This document shows positions 17,712 through 26,700 of a DNA stretch of 64,000 bases, piece after piece. Source of the DNA: NORP233 sp050186825 (GTDB lineage: Bacteria; Planctomycetota; J058); the NCBI GenBank assembly GCA_050186825.1, contig JBFWYD010000044.1, forward strand, positions 26,581 to 90,580, written 5' to 3'. Position 1 is the first letter of the stretch. Every line of letters begins with the position of its first letter. A program made the translations under genes and the position numbers. The notes under the pieces were generated by a model. That model did not search any database. It saw nothing but the letters and a program-made list of their open reading frames with translations, and was not told the origin of the DNA.

Positions 17712-18365
17712 GTGCCGACCCTGCGCCCACAGAACCGTTGCGCGAGCTGCGGCCACACCTGGTACCCGAGAGGCAAGAGCTTGTCCCGGAAGTGCCCGGA
17801 CTGCGGCTCTGGCGCCGTGCAGATGGTCCAGTTCTACGGAGGAGGCTGCGCCGAGGACTCGCGAGTCGCGGCCGCGGTGGCGCTGGCATTGTTCCTCGGC
17901 CTCGGGTGGGTGCTGTCCCGGAAGGGGCCTCCGGTGCGACCGCCCGGGCCCCAGAGCTCCGCGCCGGACGACCACCAACCCGAGCAGACCCCCACATCAG
18001 AGACCGAGTCGCAGAGCACCTCAGGTCCGCGCCCGTCCCCAGGCGAGGCGGAGGGGGAGCCGCCGACGCCCGAGCAGCCACCGCCGCCCGCGCCGCCCTG
18101 TGTAGTCCTGGTCGATAGGTCCGGGGCCCTGGTCGGCAAGAGCTACTGGGTGAAGGGTCGGATCAAGAACACGGGCGAGCGCAGGGCCACGGGGATCAAG
18201 GTCAAGGTCCAGATGCTCGACGGCGCGCTGGTGATCGCCGAGCTCGAGGCGAGCGCCCCCGAGGCGCTGGACCCGGGCGAGGTGAAGCACTTCGAGACCG
18301 CCTTCAACGGAGCGAAGGCCGATCGCGTGAACGACATCCACGCCGAGGCCACCTGGGGCGAGTAG
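17712..18365 (+). CDS. Zinc-ribbon, single-TM, FxLYD-domain protein
   Basis: About 217 aa. An N-terminal zinc ribbon CASC...CPDC (residues ~10-32) is followed by one membrane helix VAAAVALALFLGLGWVL (~52-68), a Pro/Glu/Ser-rich linker (~75-130) and a C-terminal beta domain with YWVKGRIKNTGERRATGIKV, the FxLYD pattern. Such proteins have a cytosolic zinc ribbon and an outside immunoglobulin-like domain; function unknown. GTG 17712 is preferred because the zinc ribbon then sits at the N-terminus as in relatives; GTG 17619, behind a G-rich stretch, would add 31 residues of doubtful sequence. It stands alone, convergent with a tRNA. Confidence 0.7.
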   Translation: MPTLRPQNRCASCGHTWYPRGKSLSRKCPDCGSGAVQMVQFYGGGCAEDSRVAAAVALALFLGLGWVLSRKGPPVRPPGPQSSAPDDHQPEQTPTSETESQSTSGPRPSPGEAEGEPPTPEQPPPPAPPCVVLVDRSGALVGKSYWVKGRIKNTGERRATGIKVKVQMLDGALVIAELEASAPEALDPGEVKHFETAFNGAKADRVNDIHAEATWGE

Positions 18366-18406
18366 CCGGCGACGAGCGCAACGGGCCGAGAAGCCCGAAA
18401 CGACTG

Positions 18407-18429
18407 GAGCCCGCTTGACGAGCGGGCTC
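18407..18429. terminator. Perfect hairpin between FxLYD gene and tRNA-Lys
   Basis: GAGCCCGCT (18407-18415), 5-nt loop TGACG, AGCGGGCTC (18421-18429): perfect 9-bp stem. It sits between two converging genes and just 3' of the tRNA on the minus strand, so it probably terminates one or both. Confidence 0.65.
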
Positions 18430-18437
18430 CGCGCTGA

Positions 18438-18510
18438 TGGGGGCTGTGGGACTCGGACCCACGACCCACGGCTTAAAAGGCCGCTGCTCTACCGACTGAG
18501 CTAAGCCCCC
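18438..18510 (-). tRNA. tRNA-Lys (anticodon TTT)
   Basis: On the minus strand a 73-nt cloverleaf folds: acceptor GGGGGCT/AGCCCCC, D arm GCTC...GAGC with AGTCGGTA loop, anticodon stem GCGGC/GCCGT with loop CTTTTAA (anticodon TTT), variable loop GGGTC, T arm GTGGG/CCCAC with TCCGAGT, and discriminator A. CCA is not encoded (the next bases read TCA), so it must be added by nucleotidyltransferase. Confidence 0.95.
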
Positions 18511-18577
18511 GGCGCGGGGATCCTACCCCTGGACCGCTGGGGGGCGGCGTCCTTCGTCGCGAGTATGATCCCGCCCC

Positions 18578-21229
18578 ATGCGGCGAAAGAGGCGGAGCAA
18601 GACCGAGGCTGCGCGTCCCAAGCGGGCGCGGGCGACCAAGCAGGGGGCCCCGCTGGGGACCCCGATGCGCGGCTTCGTGCCGCCCGAGCATCCGGAGCTG
18701 CTGGCGCGGCTCGAGGAGGTCTCGCTGGCGGTGGCGCAGCAGCCGCGCGACCCGGAGCTGCGCGACCAGCGCAGCGGGCTGCGGCTCCAGCTCGACGACG
18801 CCAAGGGCGCGCTCGAGGACGTGCGGGCCTGGCTGGAAGCGGCGCCGCAGGACGCGCGCGCGCACCATCGGCGCGGTGAGGTCCTGGCGGAGCTCGACGA
18901 CCCGGCCGGCGCGCGCGACGCCTTCGCGCGCGCGGCGGGCCTGGCCCCGACCGACCCCGAGCACCACGCCGCGCTCGCCAGCGCCTGCGTGGAGCTGGAG
19001 GACCAGCGCGCGGCCCTGGCCTCGTGGGAGCGCGCGGTGTCGCTCGAGCGCCAGGGCGAGGGGCCGCGGCAGGGCACGCTGGTGGGCCGCGCGCGCTCGC
19101 GCGCCGCGCTGGGCGACCTGGACGGGGCGCTGGTGGACCTCGACGAGGCCTGCGCCTCGAGCGAGCGCGAGGGCCTGGTCGAGGCGCTGGTGGCGCGGGC
19201 CGAGGTGCGCCTGGCGCGCCACGAGCCGCCCGAGGCCGTCGAGGACCTGACCCGCGCGCTCGACCGCGAGTCGCTGCGCCCCGACCTGCTCGCGCGCCGC
19301 GCTGACGCGCGGCTCCAGGCCGGCGACGTGAGCGGGGCCCGGGCCGACCTCGACCGCGCGGTGGCCCTCGATCCGCGCCACGGCGAGGCCCTGCTCCAGC
19401 GCGGCGAGCTGCTGGCGCTCATGGGCGAGCACGAGACCGCGCGCGCCGACCTGGCCAAGGCGTCGGCCAGCGTGCCCGCCCTGCGGGATCGGTCCCTGAT
19501 CGCGCGCGCCGGCTCCTACCGCGAGCAGGGCCTGTTCGGGCACGCGCGGGCCTGCCTGGACGAGGCCTTCGTGCTCGCGCCCGAGTGGAGCCACGCCCTG
19601 CGCGAGCGCGGCCTGCTGCGCATGGCCGAGGGCGACGCCTCGGGCGCCCTGGCCGACTTCGAGCGCGCGGTGGCCCTCGACCCCGACGACTACCTCTCCC
19701 GGATCGAGCGCGGGATGGCGCGCTGGCGCACGGGCGACCGGCGCGGCGCGCTCTCCGACGTGGACCGGGCCGTGGCCCTGGCCCCGCGCCGCTCCGAGAC
19801 CTACGGGGCCCGGGCCAGCGTGCTCTTCGAGTCGAGCCGGCTCGAGGAGGCCGCCGCCGACCTCGACCGCGCCGTCGAGCTCGACCCGCGCAACGCCCTG
19901 GCCCGGATCGGGCGGGCCAAGGTCTACCGCGCCCTGGGCAAGGCGGCCGAGGCCCGCGAGGACCTCGACCGCGCGATCGCGCTCGCGCCCGAGTCGGCCG
20001 AGGCCTACTACGTGCGCGGGATGAACCGCGAGGAGGACGGCGACGTCGAGGGCGCGCTCTCGGACTACAACCACGCGCTCGAGCTCGACGACGAGTTCGC
20101 GCTGGCCCTCGAGGCCCGCGGCCGGCGGCTGTGGGCCAAGGAGGACGTGCGCGCCGCCGCGCAGGACCTCGAGCGCGCGGCCTTCCTCGAGCCCGACGAC
20201 CCCAGCCCCCGCGCCGCCCTGGGCGCCCTGTGCTGCGAGGTCGGCGACTTCACCCGCGCCGTGGTCGAGCTGACCCGCGCGCTCGAGCTCGACCCCGACG
20301 ACCCCGACACCCTCTGCCGCCGCGCCGAGGCCCTGATCGAGCTGCACGAGATCGACCACGCCCTCGACGACCTCGACCGGGCCATCGCCCTCGCCCCCGA
20401 GGACCGCCTGGCCCGCCTGCTCCGCGCCCAGGTCTTGTACGAGGAGGGCGACTTCGAGGGCTGCGCCAAGGACTACACGGCCATCGCCGAGCAGAACCCG
20501 CAGGACCCCGAGGCCCGCTACGGGCGGGCCTGGGCCCAGCTCGAGGTCGGCAAGGCCAAGGAGGCCCTCGAGGACTTCGAGCAGGTGCTCACGGCCATCC
20601 CCGACGACCCGCGCGGCCTGGTCGGCCGCGGCTGGGCGCGCTACCTGCTCGGCCAGGCCAAGGAGGCGATCCAGGACCTGACCCAGGCCATCGCGGGCGA
20701 CCCCTACCACGCCGAGGCCTACGTGTTCCGCGGCCGGATCCACCTCGAGACCGGCGAGGAGGAGCAGGCCCGCCGCGAGTTCGACGCGGCCATCTCCCTC
20801 GACCAGGACGACCCCGGCGCGATCTCGGGCCGCGGCTTCGCCTACCTGGCCCTGGACGAGCCCGCCCGCGCCCTCTCGGACTTCTCGCGCGCCGTGGCCC
20901 TCGACCCCGAGGACACCGACGCGCTCGTCGGCCGCGGCGAGGCCTTCTTCGAGCTGGGCGAGATCGACAGCTCCGCCGCCGACTACGAGGCCGCCCTGGC
21001 CCTCGAGCCCGACAACCCCATGGCCCACGTCGGCCGCGCTGGCGTGTTCCTGTTCCGCAACGAGGCCCAGCGCGCCCGCGACGCCTGCGACCGCGCCATC
21101 GCCCTCGACGAGGAGCTCGGCCCCGCGTATCTGCGCCGCAGCCAGGCGCACCGGGCGCTCGGCGACCCGCTGGCCGCCGAGAAGGACCTCGAGCGCGCCC
21201 GCGAGCTGGGCTACGAGGGCGAGGAGTAG
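18578..21229 (+). CDS. Large tetratricopeptide-repeat protein
   Basis: 883 aa, made almost wholly of about two dozen TPR-type 34-residue units from residue ~40 to the C-terminus. Units follow the pattern ...ARADLDRAVALDPRHGEALL..., with the typical A-x-x-D-L-x-R-A-x-x-L-x-P spacing. The N-terminus is a basic stretch (RRKRRSKTEAARPKRARATK) with no signal peptide or membrane helix, so it is probably a cytoplasmic scaffold. Partner and pathway cannot be read from the sequence. It is divergent from the tRNA gene and stands alone. ATG 18578 is the first start in frame; there is no clear Shine-Dalgarno. Confidence 0.85.
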   Translation: MRRKRRSKTEAARPKRARATKQGAPLGTPMRGFVPPEHPELLARLEEVSLAVAQQPRDPELRDQRSGLRLQLDDAKGALEDVRAWLEAAPQDARAHHRRGEVLAELDDPAGARDAFARAAGLAPTDPEHHAALASACVELEDQRAALASWERAVSLERQGEGPRQGTLVGRARSRAALGDLDGALVDLDEACASSEREGLVEALVARAEVRLARHEPPEAVEDLTRALDRESLRPDLLARRADARLQAGDVSGARADLDRAVALDPRHGEALLQRGELLALMGEHETARADLAKASASVPALRDRSLIARAGSYREQGLFGHARACLDEAFVLAPEWSHALRERGLLRMAEGDASGALADFERAVALDPDDYLSRIERGMARWRTGDRRGALSDVDRAVALAPRRSETYGARASVLFESSRLEEAAADLDRAVELDPRNALARIGRAKVYRALGKAAEAREDLDRAIALAPESAEAYYVRGMNREEDGDVEGALSDYNHALELDDEFALALEARGRRLWAKEDVRAAAQDLERAAFLEPDDPSPRAALGALCCEVGDFTRAVVELTRALELDPDDPDTLCRRAEALIELHEIDHALDDLDRAIALAPEDRLARLLRAQVLYEEGDFEGCAKDYTAIAEQNPQDPEARYGRAWAQLEVGKAKEALEDFEQVLTAIPDDPRGLVGRGWARYLLGQAKEAIQDLTQAIAGDPYHAEAYVFRGRIHLETGEEEQARREFDAAISLDQDDPGAISGRGFAYLALDEPARALSDFSRAVALDPEDTDALVGRGEAFFELGEIDSSAADYEAALALEPDNPMAHVGRAGVFLFRNEAQRARDACDRAIALDEELGPAYLRRSQAHRALGDPLAAEKDLERARELGYEGEE

Positions 21230-21346
21230 CGGCCCACAGGGTCAACCGCTGCAGCGGATGCCAGCGGCTTCCGTGCTCGTGCTCGTGCTCGTGATCGTTG
21301 ACGTGAGCGTCGACGTAGTCGCACAGACGACTCCGAACCGAGAGGG
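21230..21346. other. Short intergenic with GCTCGT simple repeat
   Basis: Contains CGTGCTCGTGCTCGTGCTCG near 21272-21293 then TTGACGTGAGCGTCGACG. On the minus strand the simple repeat could read His-Glu-His-Glu, but no start, stop or homology supports a gene. It lies between the convergent TPR gene and the end of the pilus operon. Confidence 0.5.
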
Positions 21347-21941
21347 CTACGAAGGCGAGGAGTCGCGCGCGGAGAGCGAACAAGTCCGCGCGACCAGGCC
21401 CGGCGCTCCCCCTCCCTCGGGCAGGGACCAGTGCGCGACGACCTCGCCCTTCCTCACCCAGATCGCAGCGCCGTTCCCGCGCATGTGCAGGGCGGTCCCG
21501 ACGCGCTGCGACTCGCGCTCGACCCACTCCCGGAGGTCGGCAGACTCCTCAGGCTCCAGCGAGAAGAAGCGCAGGGGCACCTCGGGCTCCCAGACCTCCC
21601 AGGTCAACGCCAGGGCCGAGAGCAGTCGCGCGCGCTCCGCGAGTGGCCCGACCACGGGAGATGGATCTTCGCCAGCGCCCAGTCGGCGCTGAGGAAGGAG
21701 GTCAGACTCGCGGTGCCCGGCACCACGCCCAGGTGTGGCTCCGGAAACCGGGAGAGGTCGGGGGCGAATCTGCCGGGCCCTGGGTACCCAGGACCAGCGC
21801 GCCGAGGTCCGCGGCCAGCGCCAGTACCTCGGGCGCAAGCTCGCCGACACGAAGCCGCTCGCGGAGGTATGCCGCCTCCTCCACGACGGCCCCAGACTCG
21901 AGCCAGGCACGGCGGAGGTCGCGCAGACGCCGATCGCTCAC
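21347..21941 (-). pseudogene. Frameshifted last gene of the pseudopilin operon (unknown function)
   Basis: Minus-strand GTG 21941 overlaps the stop of the GspI-like gene (GTGA), as in the rest of the operon, but the reading breaks twice. The first frame gives DRRLRDLRRAWLESGAVVEE and AYLRERLRVGELAPEVLALA, then loses sense near 21775. The next frame gives SRFPEPHLGVVPGTASLTSF and LSADWALAKIHLPW, until about 21650. The third continues LAERARLLSALALTWEVWEP and VGTALHMRGNGAAIWVRKGE to a stop at 21347. The N-terminal helical part (RDL-RAWLESG-EEAAYLRERLRVGELAPE) looks like a domain seen in planctomycete/myxobacterial proteins, from memory only. Either a decaying gene or two indel errors in a draft sequence; intact it would be roughly 195 aa. 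Confidence 0.6.
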
Positions 21942-22456
21942 TGCCGCGGCTGGGGCGGGTCGAGATGGGTCGGCGTCTTGATGCGGATCGTCTGGAAGAT
22001 CGCCGAGCGGCGCTGGCCCTTCTGGGACCAGCGGACCTCGACCTCGACCAGGAAGTGCCAGGGGTCGCCGTCGACGGGGCCCGCGAGCGGGGTCAGGACC
22101 ACGTCGTAGCGGTAGCCGGGGTACTTCGGCCACTCCTCGTTGCGGACCAGGTAGCGGCTCTCGGCGGCGCCGCGCAGGGCGGGGGGCGGGTCCTCGTTGG
22201 GGAGGGGCTCCGCGTCCTTGACCCGCGGGTAGTCCTCGATGCGCACGCCCGGGTCGAGGGTGGTGTCGTTGAGCGCGGTCTCGGCGATCAGCGCGGCGTT
22301 GACCTCGTGCTCGGCGCGGCGGCCGGCGGCGGCGGCGGCGACGAGGAGGGCGAAGGCGGCCGTGGCGCCGATGGCCAGGACGCCCATCGCCACGATGACC
22401 TCGAGCAGCGAGAAGGCGCGGGCAGGGGAGCGGCCAGGGAAGCGGCGCGTGCTCAT
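21938..22456 (-). CDS. GspI-like minor pseudopilin
   Basis: 172 aa. Type III prepilin signal: basic leader MSTRRFPGRSPARA then FSLLEVIVAMGVLAIGATAAF, with Glu at +5 of the mature chain and a long hydrophobic helix. The rest is a short soluble domain with no recognisable feature beyond RSAIFQTIRIKT near the end. Last intact gene of the G-H-K-J-I run; ATG 22456 overlaps the previous stop (ATGA). Identification as I rests on gene order and size. After peptidase cleavage it would join the pseudopilus tip in the periplasm. Confidence 0.75.
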   Translation of the reverse strand: MSTRRFPGRSPARAFSLLEVIVAMGVLAIGATAAFALLVAAAAAGRRAEHEVNAALIAETALNDTTLDPGVRIEDYPRVKDAEPLPNEDPPPALRGAAESRYLVRNEEWPKYPGYRYDVVLTPLAGPVDGDPWHFLVEVEVRWSQKGQRRSAIFQTIRIKTPTHLDPPQPRQ

Positions 22457-23715
22457 CGCGACTGGCCTCCCACCGGGCGGCCGTCCGAGAGGTCCTCGCG
22501 CCAGGCCGGGCACTCGAGGACCACGGTGAAGCTCTGGCCGGCGAAGACCTCGTCGCTCAGGTCGTGGTCCGCCGGCGTGGTGCGGCGCGCGCCGCGCTTG
22601 GTCACGTGCAGGGCCCGGCCGCGGACCTCGTCGAACTCGATCCACTCGTCGCCGATGCGCACGTAGCCCAGGCGCGGGCTGCCGTCGGGGCTGCGCTCGT
22701 AGATGCGGTTCGGGTCCTGGACCAGGATCTCGGTGTCCTGCGCGCCCACCGGCGCGGTGAGGAAGGTCGAGGAGCCGGCGAAGTTGGCCTCCTCGAGGAC
22801 CACGGTCACCTGCACGGCCGAGGGGAAGATGTCGTCGCGCGGGTCGGTCAGGGAGTCCGCGCCCAGGAAGGTGTGGAACTCGCGATCATCGGCGCCCTGG
22901 AAGGAGACCAGCGCGCGGGTCGAGTCCCAGTAGTCCAGGGGGCCCGGGACCTCCTTGTCGCGCGGCTCGCGCAGGGCCGGGTAGCGGGTGGACCAGGTGC
23001 GCGTGTACTGGCTGCGGAACAGGCACTCGAAGTAGATGACGTTGCGGGCGAAGGGGCGCAGCAGGGCGGGGCGCAGGACGCCGGGCTCCGCGCTCGGGGA
23101 GGGCGAGGGGCTCGGCGCCTGGGGCTCTGCGCCGGCCGTGGGCATCTCGGGGAGCGGCGGGGCGAGCTCGTAGCCGCCCTCGGCGAACAGGCTCAGGGGC
23201 GGGCCGATCGGGGTCCGCACGCCGCGGTAGAGCACGTTGTCGGGGCCCAGGACCCAGGCCACCTCCGCCGCGCCGCCCGTGGCGCGCAGCCGCGCGGCCC
23301 GCGCCTCGGCCAGGTCGTCGCGCTGGTCGATCACGGCGTCGGCGCCGATCACGCTCCCCGCGTGGCCCGTGATCGGGTGCTCGTTCTCCGCCTTGAGCGA
23401 GCGGACCAGGAACAGCGTGGTCCGGCCGTCGGCCTCGGGCACGCACAGCAGGCGCGCCTCGGTCTCGCCCAGCCCGGGCAGGGGCGACTCCACGGGTCCG
23501 AGCATGCTGCCGAAGTCGTCCCGGAGCTGGAGCAGGATCGACTGCGCCATGTCGTAGGACTCGCGGCGGGCCTCGCTCCGGCGCCAGGTGTTGAGGCCGC
23601 CGCGCAGGATCACCATCAAGGCCGTGCCGAGCACGACCAGGATGCTCATCGCGACCAGGACCTCGAGCAGGGAGAAGCGGCGCGCCCGGGCCGGTCGGCT
23701 TCCGAGGCCGGTCAC
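22453..23715 (-). CDS. GspJ-like minor pseudopilin with long passenger
   Basis: 420 aa, about twice the usual size of GspJ. The leader ends ARARR and is followed by FSLLEVLVAMSILVVLGTAL (Glu+5). The body has RRESYDMAQSILLQLRDDF, typical of GspJ-type proteins, then a Pro/Ser linker (~220), then a C-terminal part with GYVRIGDEWIEFDEV...RGARRTT (residues ~345-375), a motif shared with the GspK-like protein. GTG 23715 overlaps the previous stop (GTGA). Probably a tip subunit whose extra domain projects outside the pilus core. Confidence 0.75.
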   Translation of the reverse strand: MTGLGSRPARARRFSLLEVLVAMSILVVLGTALMVILRGGLNTWRRSEARRESYDMAQSILLQLRDDFGSMLGPVESPLPGLGETEARLLCVPEADGRTTLFLVRSLKAENEHPITGHAGSVIGADAVIDQRDDLAEARAARLRATGGAAEVAWVLGPDNVLYRGVRTPIGPPLSLFAEGGYELAPPLPEMPTAGAEPQAPSPSPSPSAEPGVLRPALLRPFARNVIYFECLFRSQYTRTWSTRYPALREPRDKEVPGPLDYWDSTRALVSFQGADDREFHTFLGADSLTDPRDDIFPSAVQVTVVLEEANFAGSSTFLTAPVGAQDTEILVQDPNRIYERSPDGSPRLGYVRIGDEWIEFDEVRGRALHVTKRGARRTTPADHDLSDEVFAGQSFTVVLECPAWREDLSDGRPVGGQSR

Positions 23716-26700
23716 TCGGTCCGCTCCTCGCGCCGCAGCGAGCGCAGCGGCTGGCGGTAGTAGACCTTGAGGCCGCCGAAGATCGCGCCGTCCTTCCAGG
23801 CGTCCTCCTGGTAGCTGCCCGGCCGGTACGAGATGTAGACCCGGACCTCGATGCGGGTGCAGGGGAGGTCGATGCGGTTCGGCTGGCGCGGGTCGTCGAA
23901 GCGGTAGAGGCGGTTCGGGAGGCCGTACTGGCCGCGGGGGGCGGGGACCGAGTCCCAGCCGGGGGCGCCGTCGAGGCGGACCGCGACGCGGACCAGGCAG
24001 TGCGGGTCGGGGAGGGTGGCGTCCCAGGTGACGCGCTCCACGAAGCCGCCCGGGAGCTCGCGGCCGGTCTGGAAGAACACGCCCTCGAGGGAGTCCACTC
24101 GCGGGCCGTAGCGGTCGTGCTGGCGGAAGGGGAGGTCCGTGAGCACGTCGTTGCCGACCGGGTTGGCCTGGGTCTGGCTGCCGAAGGCCGCGCCGTAGGC
24201 GCCGCGGCCCCAGCGGTCGATGGGCCGCTCGAAGTGCGCGTTGCGGCCGCCGCGCAGGCGCAGGTAGGGGAGGAGCGCGCCGCTGCTGTCGACGCGCAGG
24301 TAGCCGCCGTCGCCGTTCATTCGGAACTTCGCGGCCGGGTCGGGCGGGTGGATCGCGACCGAGCGGCCGCGCAGGCCGGAGAAGCCGCCCTGGGCCACGG
24401 CCATGGGCGGCCAGTTCAGCCGCCACAGCGCCGTCTCGCGCGAGACGGCGGCCGGGGTGGTGGTCAGCGCGCCGCGCTTCAGGGTCAGGTCGCTCCCGCC
24501 CTGGGTCTGGCTGGCGTCGACCACGGCCAGCACCTCGCCGTCCGCGTGCAGGAGCCGGCCGCGGCGCCAGCTCTGGAAGCCGCCCTGGATCCCGGCCACG
24601 CCCGTGCCGGTCGCGACCAGCTCGTGGGGGAGGTTCGTGACCAGGAGCCCGCCCGGGTTCTCGTCGAGCTGCTCGCTCACGAAGTCGTCCACGCGACCGG
24701 TCAGCGTGCCCGGCGCGTCGGCCACGGTGTCGCCCGGGCCGCTCGGGTCGCGGGCCCGGCCGAAGGCCAGGGGCGGCAGGTCGCGCAGGTTGCCCACCGG
24801 CCAGCGCGCCAGGCGCGCGCCGTTCGCGCCGCGGAAGGGCCGGGTCACGAAGTCGTCGAAGGCCACCAGCCAGCCCAGGGCCTGGTCGCCGGCCGGGAGG
24901 GCGATGGTCTGCCCCGGGGGCAGCGGGATGGGGATCGGCGAGTTGGCGAGGGGCGGCAGCGAGAAGGCCGCGTGGGCCACGCGCCGCTCCTCGGCGGGCG
25001 CGCCGCTGTCGTCGCGGACCGTGACCACGTCGCCGGGCCCCGCCTCGCAGGCCACGCCCAGCGAGCCGATCGCGCGCTGCACGTTGCCGTCGTCGTGGCG
25101 GATGGTGAAGGTCGGCACGAGCTTGGTGCCCGCCGGGTGCCCGGTGAGCGGGTTCGGCGGCGGGGTCGTGCCCTTGGCCTGGCGCGAGCCGCTCTCGGAG
25201 CCCGGGATCTGGAGCTGGCGGTTGCCGATACGGATCGTGACCGGGCCGGTGGCGCTCGGCTCCTCGCGCTTGAGCAGCTCCTTCCAGGTCCAGCCCGTGT
25301 ACTGCGCCCAGCCCGGCGGCGGGTTCATGCCGGTCGGGGCGGGCGGCACGCGCAGCGTACGCCCCGGGTTGGGCACGCCCGGCGGGAGCAGGTTCCGCGA
25401 GAGGATGTCGTCCAGGATGCCGGCGACGCCCTGGAGCGCGTTGAGCTGGGAGAGGCCGTCCCGCGGGGGGATCAGGACCAGGCCGCGCCCGCGCAGGCCC
25501 GGGTCCTGCACGGTCATGATCGAGAGCCACTCGGTGTTGCCGCCCGCGGGCGTGGCCTGACCCTGGGTCAGGGACACGTAGATCCGCGGGTCGGTGAAGG
25601 CGTTCCGGGTCGGGTAGTCGCTCGAGTCGCTGACCTGGATCGACTCCAGCACCACAGGCGTGAACAGGTTATGCACCTGCGCGGTCGTGCCCTCGATCCC
25701 GCGCACGCAGTTGAGGAAGCGCCCGCCGACCGGGTCGATCGCGCCGTAGAAGATCCGCTCGGTGCCCACCCGCAGGATGCCGAAGGGCGGGAAGCCGCCC
25801 TTGAGCGTGGGGATCGGGTCCGCCACGGCCTGCGGCGCCTCGGCCGCGTAGTCCTCGACCCAGAACACCTGCAGCTCGGTGTCGCCCGGCTGGACCACGG
25901 GCGGGCGCGGGTTCTGCCGGTTCCAGACGTTCGGCTTGTAGAGCAGCGTGCAGGGAGTGTTGCGCGGGAGCGGCTGGCGCAGGACCCCGTTGCCCACCCG
26001 CAGCGTCTCCTGGAAGCCGGTCGAGGTGTTGACGGGCGGCAGCCCCGGGACCTGCACCGGCGAGCCCTGGCCGGCGGCCGCCTCGTTCTTGAGCCAGGCC
26101 GTGTAGCCGTAGGGCACGACCAGGGTCCCGGCGCTGTGCTCGTAGCCCATGGCCGTGGTGAAGCTCGGGCCGGGGACCTGGCGGCCCTGCTGGTTGACCA
26201 CCGTGGTCCGGTAGCGCACGCGATGCCCGCTCCCGCGGATGGGTACGCGATGGCTCTGCGGGACCGCGCCGACCTGGTTGTTCCCCGAGAAGTCGTCGAG
26301 GTCGATCACGTCCTGGAGCGTCGCGTTGGCCGGCGGCGTCCAGGCCACGCTCGAGTCGGCGAGGGTCAGCGTGTTCCCGTTGAGCGCGGTGTAGCGGAGC
26401 ACCTCGCAGCGCTCGTTGGCGTCCAGGCCGGTATTCCAGATCCCGCGGTCGGCCTTGTTGGGGCTGCTGATCCAGCGGCTGCCGCCCACGCGCACCCAGC
26501 CGCTGGGCGGGAAGCCGCTCGCGTCGTCGACCGTGAGGCTCATGGCGAAGCGGTCGAGGGGCTGGCTCAGCCGCGAGCCGTGGGTCTCCTGGCCCACGAA
26601 CACGCCGTCCACGGCCAGGGCCAGGTCGCCGCGGTCCGCGCCCTTGAACCAGGCGGCCACGTGGTACCAGTTCTTCTGGCGGAAGGGCTGCCCGGCCGGG

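Noticed and set aside
17398..18105. Longer overlapping frames around the zinc-ribbon gene on both strands
   Set aside because: They lack domains and conflict with the clear CxxC zinc ribbon, membrane helix and FxLYD domain in the chosen frame.
21270..21330. His-Glu-rich reading (DHEHEHEHG) on the minus strand
   Set aside because: Comes from a short GCTCGT simple repeat; no credible start, ribosome site or conserved flank.
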